A stretch of DNA of 64,000 nucleotides from the NCBI GenBank assembly GCA_018697195.1, contig CM031857.1, forward strand, positions 66,068,607-66,132,606, read 5' to 3'. The DNA comes from Certhia americana. Taxonomy: Eukaryota; Chordata; Aves; Passeriformes; Certhiidae. This document shows positions 39,474-49,722 of the stretch, piece by piece; position 1 is the first letter of the stretch, and every line of letters begins with the position of its first letter. A program made the translations under genes and the position numbers. Under the pieces are notes generated by a model. The model saw only the letters and a list, made by a program, of their open reading frames with translations, made no database searches and was not told where the DNA came from.

Positions 39474-39522
39474 AGACAGTGAGAGACTGCAAATTACAAT
39501 AATTTGCAGAATCTCACTGTCT
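39474..39522. repeat. Near-perfect hairpin, 23-bp arms, 3-nt loop
   Basis: The left arm (39474-39496) and right arm (39500-39522) are complementary at 21 of 23 positions, with two adjacent mismatches in the middle and CAA as the loop (39497-39499). The arms read AGACAGTGAGAGACTGCAAA... and its complement. The loop is shorter than usual for a microRNA precursor. Candidates are a degenerate palindromic MITE core, a small hairpin RNA or an inverted duplication. No flanking terminal repeats or target-site duplication are evident. Confidence 0.9.
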
Positions 39523-40096
39523 TTTGATTGATGGGCTAGTTACATGAAATCTATTCTGTATTAAGGAATTGCAGAGTAAAAACTGCAATTTCCCAGGAAT
39601 GCATACTTCTCTTTATTTCCTCAGTTTGTCTTTCTTTGGACCTTCTGGGACACTTCAAGCTGTGTTAGACAAATTCAGTAGTCTCTTTGGTAGTGGTGGA
39701 CATTAGCGAGGGGTCACATGGAAATACATGTCCAAACCATTCTGATTTTAAAGGATGACAGTCACTTACTGCTTCACTTTGGAATTTTAAAAAATTCTAA
39801 TCCTATTTAGGAGTAGGCAACATTTTAGAGAAGATTTCACAAAGACTCTGAGGATAAGTGATCATGGCATTGCCTGTTTTGCAAGGTCAAAGCAGAAGTT
39901 ATTAAAAGTACGAATTTTATTTAGGGAATGGATGGCATATATTTTTAAGTGATAATCCCATAGGATGTTAAATATGTCCTCCTGGAAATTTAAAAAATGT
40001 AAACTATCATTACTCTCTTCTGTTCTGCAGTTGCTGATGTCAAAATTTTTTATGCCTATGGTAATAAAATCTCTCTCCCTCTCCCTTTGCCCTTAG

Positions 40097-40323
40097 CCAG
40101 CCTTCCCAAGCCAGAAATTGCAACTGATTTTAGGAAGAGGCATTTTACACTTGGTGCATATGCACTTGTGTATACACATACAGAAATCCGTGCACAACGT
40201 GGTGGTTGTTACCTCAGCTGGTTTGGTCTTCAAAGTCCTCCACTGAGTGAACGGACAAGAATGTCCTCCAAGAAAAGATTACTTTTTAAAATACTGAAAA
40301 AGCAAGTTTTCTTTAAAAGTTGA
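40097..40323 (+). other. Weak exon candidate after a pyrimidine tract
   Basis: CTCTCTCCCTCTCCCTTTGC (40071-40090) followed by CCTTAG is an excellent 3' splice site pattern, and the following frame is open to 40323 (about 75 codons). The frame lacks its own early ATG; the first in-frame ATG comes late. There is no recognisable protein. A chance pyrimidine run is equally likely. Confidence 0.15.
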
Positions 40324-40540
40324 GGAAGTTCTGAATTTTTCCTCTTCACAGTGAGTTATTCCTTCTTTACATAGTTCTGCTTGCTTTCTGTATGGCAAAA
40401 TATCATTGTCATGAACACAAGCACCATATCCTCATATGGTAATGGGAAAGGAATGCTGGCAAATTAATATTTCTCATATGTAGATTTTATTATTATTTTT
40501 TAATTGTGTAAAATTTCAAAGCCCCATTTTAATACCCACT

Positions 40541-40590
40541 GCAGCCAATGGGAAGATGGTTGTTGACTCCCACAGACTTCAGATCAAGAC
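40541..40590. repeat. Decayed ancient repeat fragment
   Basis: GCAGCCAATGGGAAGATGG, TTGACTCCCACAGACTTCAG and ATCAAGAC together resemble the paired 'caatggga / gacttca' phrase of the same old repeat suspected at 23330-23375 and 61171-61225. Confidence 0.4.
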
Positions 40591-41567
40591 ACAGTTTTGG
40601 GAAATGGGTGTATCCATTAGGACAGAATTGTTTTTTTGGGCTTGGCATTTTTAAACCCTCTTGTCTTTATTTTGTGACCCACATAGTTTGTGATCAATAA
40701 AAAGACGTTATGCTGTCGTACATGCTGTAACTGAACCAATAACTTAAGTTGCACTATAACTAAATCACAACCTTTGGACAAATTACAAGGAAAATGTATT
40801 TGCTTTATTGATTTTTAGTCTCTTCTATGCTGATTGATCATTTACTTTAAATACAAAGACTGAAACTAGGATATGCAAATGAGTAATTCTTTAGTCTCAC
40901 TAAATATCATATTCAACAAAATTATCTTTTGTGACTTCACATAAGAAGTGACTTAATTTTCTCCTTTACTATCACTGTTTGCAAATACTTTAAAATAAGA
41001 CAATAGTAAGACACTAGTTGAATTAATATTTTTGCTGAGGAATCAGACAGGGGTATGCTCTGATTGTTTTGAGTATTTTCTGACAAAAATAACCTATAGT
41101 GTAGCAGCCAGAAGTTTGAAGCAGCCTACAGGAAAAGGTGTCATAGGTATGTTATAGACTTCTTGGAAAAGAATTTCTTGTTCTGGTAACAGTGCAGACT
41201 AAATTAGGATAGTTCCATTGACTACATCTTTGTTCTCTTTGTTCTTTACAAAATTGTTCTCTAATTTTATTAAGATTAAACATATGGTGTTGCTTCTGCT
41301 GTCTGATTAACTGCAACATTTTTAAAGAGAAATCAAAGAGATTTCAAATTAGCTGTGAAAATGCTTGACCTGCAATTCTTTAACAAATATTTCAACAAAC
41401 TTTTATAAGGAATTAGAAGGAAATTATATTATGTGTTTCTTTAGGCACTGTCATCAATCCAAAACAATAATCTCAGAAAAACCTGTAGAGTCATATATAT
41501 TGTTCTTTAACAACAGACAGAGACAGAGCCTATCTCCGTGATGAGGACTGCTGGGCAAGAAAGGGAA

Positions 41568-41775
41568 TTTTACAGAATTACAGGATATGCTGATTCAGAA
41601 GGGACCTATCCCAGAAATCATACCATGTGCCTGATAACATTGTCCAAGTGCTTCTTAAACTCTTCTCAGGCTTGGTGCTGTGATCACTTCCCTGGGGAGT
41701 CTCAATCACCCTATGGGTGAAGAAATTTTTTCCCGATATCCAATCTAAACCTCCCCTGATTATTTTAGCTCAGGA
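41568..41775 (-). mobile_element. CR1 LINE, 3' fragment, minus strand
   Basis: The plus-strand left edge (TTACAGAATTACAGGATATG, then GATTCAGAAGGGACCT) is the complement of a CR1 3' end of the 'gagttggaagggacc' type. It continues with the CR1 blocks AATCATACCATGTGCCTGA, ACATTGTCCAAGTGCTTCTT, GGCTTGGTGCTGTGATCACT, TCCCTGGGGAGTCTC, and CCCTATGGGTGAAGAA, ending near CTAAACCTCCCCTGAT. About 200 bp are kept, it is 5'-truncated and contains no coding capacity. It is a different CR1 subfamily from the copy at 3576-4170. Confidence 0.95.
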
Positions 41776-44730
41776 GCACTCCAGTTGCAGAACTGGCTTG
41801 CACTCAGCTTTCCCTTGATATTGACAGAGAATCTCAGGGCTTTTCTGTGTGTCCATAAACATACACACACATACCACATGTGGGAAGTTGCCTGAAAAGG
41901 ACTGCTGGTCAAGCATGGACTGGACAGCAATAGATTATTGCTCTCAGAAAACCATTACAGGAAGCACTTTTGCAGTACCTATAAGTGATGTGTCATTATT
42001 ATTTGATAGCACTCTATGGACATTGAAGAGATGTGTGTGCCTATAAAGCCTAGTATAAAACATTATAATAATAGTTAGAAATTAAAACCCAAAAGTTATC
42101 CTACATTTTATTCTCACCTCCAAAACCAACATTAAGAGATCATGAAAATAGCTGATTTAGAGGGAAGTTAAAAGGCAAGTTGTGTGAAGGGACTCAGAAA
42201 AGGTGTTTGTTTGAACTCTTAACTATCCATCCTTCTGTAGGGTAGATAAGGCATTGACAAGAAAAACATTAAAGGAAAAATAAAAGGCATAGGCTCCTTC
42301 CCATTCCACTCTTATTCTCAGGTGCTCTTTCCTCTGAGTGATTGTATACTGTACTCCTGATATCAGGCTTACTACTGCTGTGTCTGTCTAGCAACTATTT
42401 GTTCAAATGTATGATACTTGTAAAGCACTGACACATATTCATTTCTTTATATGTGTACATGTCAAAAGTGGCATACTTTTAGAATTAAACAAAGGCAGCT
42501 TACGGGATGCTTTTACATACTGAAATAAATCATTACTCTCATCTTCCCAAAATACTTCTTCATGAAAATCCTCTTTACTTTTCTTCACTCTTTTCTTATT
42601 ATCTGAGACAAATGTTTGTATCTTGTCCCTGCTCCAAGAAATTATATAAATATATCTCCTTCAGAATGTAAGCAACAAGATGACCACAGCTTCTTATTAA
42701 CTATCAAGGGACTGAACTTTAATTTTCTATTAAAAAGAAGATCTGAAAGGAAAATTAATTTTGAATCTATAAATTGGCATTGTAGGTTAGGAAGTAAAAG
42801 CAGGAAGATATTGAAAATAGAAAGAAATTGGACAAGTGCTTTTGTGTCCATTTTAAAGAGTAAAATATATGCATCTTGAAATTAAAATAAAAATTGGCAG
42901 GCAGCTTTTGTTTAGATTGGAACTTTCTAGAGTCTAACAGCCTCACCTGTCTTGCATATACAGTATTTGAGACTTCTTGGCTTATATAATAAAATTGTAG
43001 AAGTTCTTGTGTAGTAAAAGGGATTCTAATCCATTCTAATTTTCATATTAGAATGTTACAGTTATTACTTGTTGAATGAACATACTTACACACTGTTATT
43101 TTAATATTTTTATACAGAGAATTTTCATACTATGCAAGGAGTTCATCCTCTCTGGTTAGTGACTCATATGTGAACTTACCCTCTTTCTCTTCAGAATTAT
43201 TCCGTTCTGTAAATGAAAGAAAAACAAAGGGAGTGGTGGACAACTTTAATTTCAGACTACATGTTGTTCATGAACTGTTTGTTTAACTCTGTTTGTATTG
43301 GTTGGGTTGATATCTGTGTCACATGATAATTTTTTTCCTTCATGATCGGAAGCTAAAAATGAATCACAAAACAATCACTAGTGACTAACAGCAATCACTC
43401 TCATTTTTATTATCTAGTCACAGCAGCAGTTGGGAAGCATTTTAGTCCCAAATATTTTCAGAGTAACCTGGCAATTGTCAGCATTCTCAGAATAGAGAAT
43501 GTGATTGAGAATGACCTGTACTGTCCGTGTCCATTCACAAACATATTTGCCGATACAAAGATCTGTTCACCACAGAATGATTTTTCACAGCTTTCCCATC
43601 TCACCTATTTCACCACCAGTAACTTGCAAGTGCAATTTGGTGACGTTCTCATACACAGCAAAATGACGCAAATTATAGGTCCAAGTCCTGTTTGCACAAG
43701 CAAATCCTGCAGAAGAGAATTTGCATCAGTGACAATCAAAATCCATCGTCCCTCAGCTTTTGCAGGTGGAAACCCCCTAGGTAGCTGGTCCTGAATGATT
43801 TTCTGTTAATTATCCCTTATTTATCCTTTCCACCTACAGTCACACAGTGACTATTGTGTGTCTCCAGTAAACACCCTGTCAGAAGCTCATAGTGAGAACC
43901 TAAGGATGCCCTGTGTTGAGAAATAGATCGTAAACTGGGTAAATGAGTGCCCCAGTTCTTCCGGCACTATGATCCTTTAGGAAGGTTGTTTAAAATCTGA
44001 TTTCAAGCCATGTAAGCTGCATTTTTTTAATATATATTTGTGGCTCTGCCCTCACAAATCTATGATTCATGACAGGAATGCAGCTTGGATCTCTTGCAAT
44101 GTAAGCAGCTGCAGATACTTCAAATACTTGGGTACATGTGATCCAGCAGCTTGCTATAAATTTGCCCCTAAAAATAAAGTAACAAGTGATTGAACAGTGA
44201 TAGGAATTAAACACGGCAGTGAGTGAATGGAATGCGTAAGTCCTTACCTCAGAAACTTTTATTAAGGCAATTGCTATATTTAAAACCAAAATGAAAAAAG
44301 AAACACTCTAGAACACTATCTTTGAACAAACTTGCCCAAGATTCCTTTAAAGGTTTATTTTTTAAATATCATTGGACATCGAAATAAAGTATTTGCTGGT
44401 ATGCTATGTCATTGAGCATGATATTTATGTTGTTACATCATCTGAGAGTCAACTGTATTTATACTTTCCATGAGTTACTGAACTAACTTGGTTTCAAATT
44501 TCCCCAAACTTTTTACCCTGTGAACAAAATAGGCAAGTAGCAGCCCTGAGCTTTTGATGTCAAAAGGACTTTTTGCTGTATGATCTATCTGGAAGCTAAC
44601 TGAAAGATTTCAGTGTAAACAGATGAATTCCCACTGGCAAAAATCAGCTTTGAATCTGTTTCTGACAACTGAAAGTCACAGTTTATGTGGCCTCTTATAT
44701 TTGCATTTCTCATTCATTTGCCCTCATTTT

Positions 44731-44780
44731 AAGACCAACCCTGTCTCTGTACAGTAAGACCAACCCTGTCTCTGTACAGT
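44731..44780. repeat. Perfect 25-bp tandem duplication
   Basis: A 25-bp unit (AAGACCAACCCTGTCTCTGT plus ACAGT) at 44731-44755 is repeated exactly at 44756-44780. With no mismatch in 25 bp it is probably recent and may be polymorphic in the species. Confidence 0.97.
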
Positions 44781-47739
44781 AATGCACACTGGATAAAATA
44801 GCATGTCAGCATTTCTCTGAGCTGGTGCTTCCATGTCCTCCCTATTTTCACATACATCTTTAATATAGAACCTTGGAGAATATGGAAAATTTTAAAAGAG
44901 AGACTTAACACTCAGATCATAGAATTAGATTCCACTAGGAAGTCTCAGAGAAGCTAACTAGGGGCTTTGTTGAGAATTTCAACCTAGAGGCAGAAGAGTA
45001 AATGGGAATTTCATTTAGCTGCACTGCAAACCTCAGTTCTAGAAAAACTATTTTTTTTCCTAAGAGACCCATCTGAGGATCTCTACAGCCTCCCGCATTC
45101 AAGCATCCTTTTCCACAGGCATTTTTTTCCTGCTGTCCTCAGTTTCCTTTCTTACCCATGCACAACAAGAACAAAAGTGCAAAACTTGTTTTGAAAGGGG
45201 ATATAACAGACATAGAATTTTCAAGTACTTGAGTGCCTCCCTGTAGTGTAGGGTGGCAGAAGACTAGCTCCTAGCTCTCTTTGTCTAAAGGTTGGACATT
45301 GGCTCTGAACTCCTCCCCAGGCTTCCTCTTCCATCATGAGAAAGATGAAGGCAGCACCAGCAGGGACAAGTGTGCTGGGGATTGAATTAGGGAGGAATGC
45401 CAATGGAAAAGTTGACTGAATGTTAAAAAACATTGCTATTTCCTGAAGTCTCTGTTGAGTTAATTGTAATTCAGCCCTTACACTGACAAAACTAATACTG
45501 AAGTTGATTTGTTTAAAAACATCTGCCTGGATACAGCACTTCTATTATTTTCCCTGACGCTCTGTCCTTATCTCAGTAAAATCTATGTATTGCAGTACAG
45601 TAGCAGTATTGCAGTCTTGTTCAAATAAATGTAATATTATTTCTCTCTGAAACACCCTGTCTGTGTGTGTCCGTCAAATGCGCTTTGTGTCTCCCTCTTT
45701 AAATGTGATAGGACAGGAGAAAAAAACAGTGTTTATTTTGCCCTTGAATGCTGCACAAGCTGTTTAATATATTTCTTATGAATTACCATTAAGAAAGGAT
45801 TCCACATTTAAAAGGAAGCTTATGAGGACATAGGTAAGTGTGAGTGTGGTCTTTTCAGAAGAATGTTTGATTGAAGACCTGTTTTTGGACATGAGGTAAG
45901 GAAAAATATCACTTAACCTCACTTGAATAAGTGGAGATTAAAGGTTAAAAGCTTTAAAGCTTTAAAATGCATTAGCGACAGAACAGTAAATACAATCCAT
46001 GGAGACATGGAGGAATTAGCAAAACAAATGTTAAACTAAGAAATGCACTCTAAGATTCACTGGAATCTCCACACAAAGTCTGAATGCAGAGCACATTTAA
46101 ATGCTTCACTGGTTGTTTTAAAATTGTCTTTGTATTCCTTATATTGGCTCTAATGGATATAATACTAAGCCTTGCCATGAATTATGCAAGCAACTTTTAT
46201 GTAGATATTTCCATGTTTTAGCCTGCCTGGAGTTTTGCAGTTTTAAAGGGCAAATTTTACCATATACCTCATTTAACCTATTGCTTATTTGCTTGGTGTT
46301 TACTGCTGATGTATCAGCAATGTGGTTACAATCCTGTTCAAAAGATTCCTGTACAGTATTAAGGAAAACAAAGTTATTGTCATCAGTGATATAACCTTAT
46401 TGTATTGTAGACACAGTATCATTTTTTATAAGTACAACATCTGCTTAATATCAGTATTTGACTTAGATATCTATCTTTTAACTCATATCATGACTACCTT
46501 CAACAAATATTTTGTTTCTCTATTTATTAATTATTGCAGCTCACTAAGTCCCACAAAGCACAGAACATTTTCTGAAAACAGTTACTCCACAAAATAGAGG
46601 GTTGGTTCCAGGCAGGGCATTTTGCAACAGGCTAGTTGCAAAGTAGGGAAGCTGTCTATCACAAGAGTATATCTCAATGTGAAAAGGCAGAACAAAAAGA
46701 AAAATTGTAATTTTTAGCTATTTCCACTACTGAAATAATTATTATTATATTTATATATCTATATCTATATCTATAAAAAATATAAATAGTGGATATAATA
46801 GTGAATATTGTATAACACCTGAGATTCTACCAGGGTTCTCATACTGGCAGTCCCCAGAGAAAATCAAAATCAACAGTCAAACTCAACACCTCTGCTTGAT
46901 CTTTTGCACTAAGGACAAAATAATACTAATAAATAATACTAATGGTGGAAATCTTGTGTTTTTATATACAACAGATTTGAGATTGCACCCGCAAGAGTCA
47001 ATGTCCAAATTTTGGTCTACTTCAACCAAGTGATGACATGGTGCAGAGGTGAGACTACAGACAAGAAAACAATCAAAGATTCAAAACCAGATTATATTAA
47101 ATAATCTGCAAGTATAACATATGACATTTAAAAGAATGGGAAATTTGAAATACATAGTAGGTTTTTGCTAGCATGAACCACACCTTTCTAAAATTTAACT
47201 TATTAAATCTACCAGTTAATATACAACAAATTGCTCTCATTGCAAAATGTTCAGATATAAGAGCTTCTCAAGAGTGACTGAACTTATTTTGAACTTTTAT
47301 TTTCATTTAAACTCTCCATTAAGGAATTTGGGAGGGTGAGCAGGGTAGAAAGGCATTTGTTTAGATTCTGCTTTTAATAAAGTTTTAACACTTTGATATC
47401 AGTCCCTGATTAGATGCAGTATCCCGCATTCCAAAGTGAAGACAGGCTATTTGCTCCCTCTCTCCTCCGCCCAACACATATCTTCTGTCTTTTAAGCAGA
47501 GCCTCTGATTCAGCCTAATTATTGTCATTAGCAGGAGTTTTCTGCAGAGCAGCATTCCTTGCTGTGGCCTCTCCTTTTCAACTCAATAAAGGATTATCCT
47601 AAACCCCAGTCTATTAATCCAATTTCCAGTTACATTGTGAGGGGGAGGGTACCAGATTCCCTGTGTCCATTCTGTGCTTGAAGCTTGGCCCCAAATAATG
47701 GATTTTCCTAGTGTTTATGACATTACTCTGTAAAATGCC

Positions 47740-47860
47740 TAAGGATGGGATTTATCTGCAGTGTAGATGTCTGCATCTAAGCAAGTCCTGGTTCCTTTTA
47801 TAGTCAATAGATATCAATAGACACTCTGAGTGTGTGATTCATCCCATCTCAAGATAGACG
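47740..47860. repeat. Old interspersed repeat fragment related to that near 5000
   Basis: CTGCAGTGTAGATGTCTGCA (47756-47775) matches 5017-5036 at 19 of 20 bases. A second similar phrase, AGATAGACGTCTAA, occurs about 100 bp further on (near 47852-47865). Same orientation as the 5 kb copy. Family unnamed. Confidence 0.4.
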
Positions 47861-49477
47861 TCTAATTTAGGTCAGGTGACTCACTCCCTGGAAGTACTTA
47901 TTGACTATAAAGGGAATCTGAATGACTAACTCAAAGATTTTAAAGTGAGGTGAGGTGAAATTCATCCTACATGCTTCATATCTTCAATACCCTTCTCCTT
48001 AAACAGTTACTCTCACTGTGTTTAACCCAGATGCTTCAGAGAGCATGAAATGCTACCATTTTCCAGTTCTCTTGTGAAACCCAGTCACCAGCTTTCATTT
48101 CAGCTTTCCCACCTGAGAAGACAGTCCTCAGGCCTTGACAGTACTCTTTTCTGTGGATACTTAATGACTCCATTAGTCATCCTTCCTTGTCTACTATCAC
48201 CCAGGACATCAGCCTTGGTATCAAATACTGTTTCATCTTTTCCTGCTTGCTTCCTGAAGCAAGTTCTTTTTCTTAGCCCACCTACAATTCAAAGAAAGAA
48301 AACCTGGTGGTTTTTTGCTTAATATTAGGACATGGTACAGAATTTTGAAATTCCATAATATTAAATCATAATTCATAATAAATAATTGTTTTGCTTATTT
48401 TACATTAAGGATTTTCATTGGCCATTTTAGTGGTTACAGCATGTGGCTTTCTTACTATATTAATTTAGTTCTACCTTCCTCTCTGGCTACACTTATTCAT
48501 CAGGGAAATCCCAGTGGAACTTGTATTTGAATTTAAAAAAAAAAATAAAAATTGAATTTTGGCCAGTGTCTTCCTCCTGTAGTGAGCTAGAGAGTTGATG
48601 ACTGAGAGTCTCTCTCTCTCATGTGGTCACATAAATTAGAGTCCTGATCAACGATGACAAGCATTCTGCTAGCTCAACAAACATTAATCTGGTTAACTCC
48701 CCTTCTTCCCACTCCTTCCTGACACAGAGGAAAGAAGTGCCTTTGGAGAAAGTCTGAGATGTGAAGTTTGATTTTGTTGTAACTATAGTGTGGCAAGTGG
48801 ACTTCAAGCACCTTCAGGCGTTTATGAAAATTTCAAGCAGAAAACAAGCAAGCTACACAATGCATAAAAGGCATGGGGTTTTACTTGCTTTCTTTTATAA
48901 TAAACAAAATAATTATTTTTATTGTTTATGAGATCTTGAAAAAAAATTTCCACATACTCAAACAAATATTTAAATCTTAAAGACTGAGATTCTCAATTTT
49001 TTTTTTTTAAATATTACTTTTGCTGTAGAAAACAAACTTACTTGAACAATAAAACAATAAAATTAATTGCCACATTTAGGATTAGAATCTTATGAGTTTT
49101 ATTGTATTTGGTATGCAGTTCTTTCATATTGTTCTCTACACCCTATTCAGGATGCATTCCTCATACTTAATAAAATGATGCACAGCCTGTGGATAGTTTC
49201 TTGTAATTTAGGAGGCAAAGAGAACATCTGGAGGTGAAGTCTCATGAAGTCTTATCTATCAGGCATGAGTGTTTGTGGTTGCTTCACTCCCTTTAAAAGT
49301 TCCACAAACTCCTTATCAGGGGCTCCATACACTATTGTCTTCATTACCAATGTAAATCACAGTGATCCTGGTGCTCTATAAAATTTGAAGCCCAAGGAAG
49401 TATATTCTTCAGTCTCCCATTTGTCACATATTTCTTTTTAACCTGGTTTTATCAATACCTTTCCCTCAAAGGGTAGG

Positions 49478-49509
49478 TTTTTTTTTTGTTTTTTTTTTTT
49501 TTTTTTTTT
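49478..49509. repeat. T-rich homopolymer tract (T10-G-T21)
   Basis: Ten T, one G and twenty-one T. A matching A21 run lies 193 bp downstream at 49702-49722. Confidence 0.95.
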
Positions 49510-49701
49510 AAGTGAGGGGGGTTGTTTTGAAGATTCCATATGCAGTTGACTTCAGGAATGAAAGTCTGTTGTTTTGATCCAGAAGGAGTTTATATAAGGC
49601 ATAAGGAAAGCAAAATATTCTTGAAAAAACAACCCTCTCCTCTTAAGTTGTATATTTTGGAGCATAAGGAAACATAATCAGGATCTTCTGTTTTGATTAA
49701 C

Positions 49702-49722
49702 AAAAAAAAAAAAAAAAAAAAA
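49702..49722. repeat. A21 homopolymer followed by AG-rich tail
   Basis: Twenty-one A followed by GAAAAAGAAGAAG. Together with the T tract at 49478-49509 it brackets about 190 bp of sequence. Confidence 0.95.

Larger units (their letters stand above)
37753..41567. other. AT-rich noncoding stretch
   Basis: No gene recognised. Holds a T run at about 38777-38791, the hairpin at 39474-39522, a possible exon from 40097 and a decayed repeat at 40541-40590. The rest looks unique. Confidence 0.55.

Noticed and set aside
43381..43794. 137-codon plus-strand frame, the longest in the window
   Set aside because: A frame of this length is expected by chance in 64 kb read in six frames. It has no recognisable domain and no exon-like borders.
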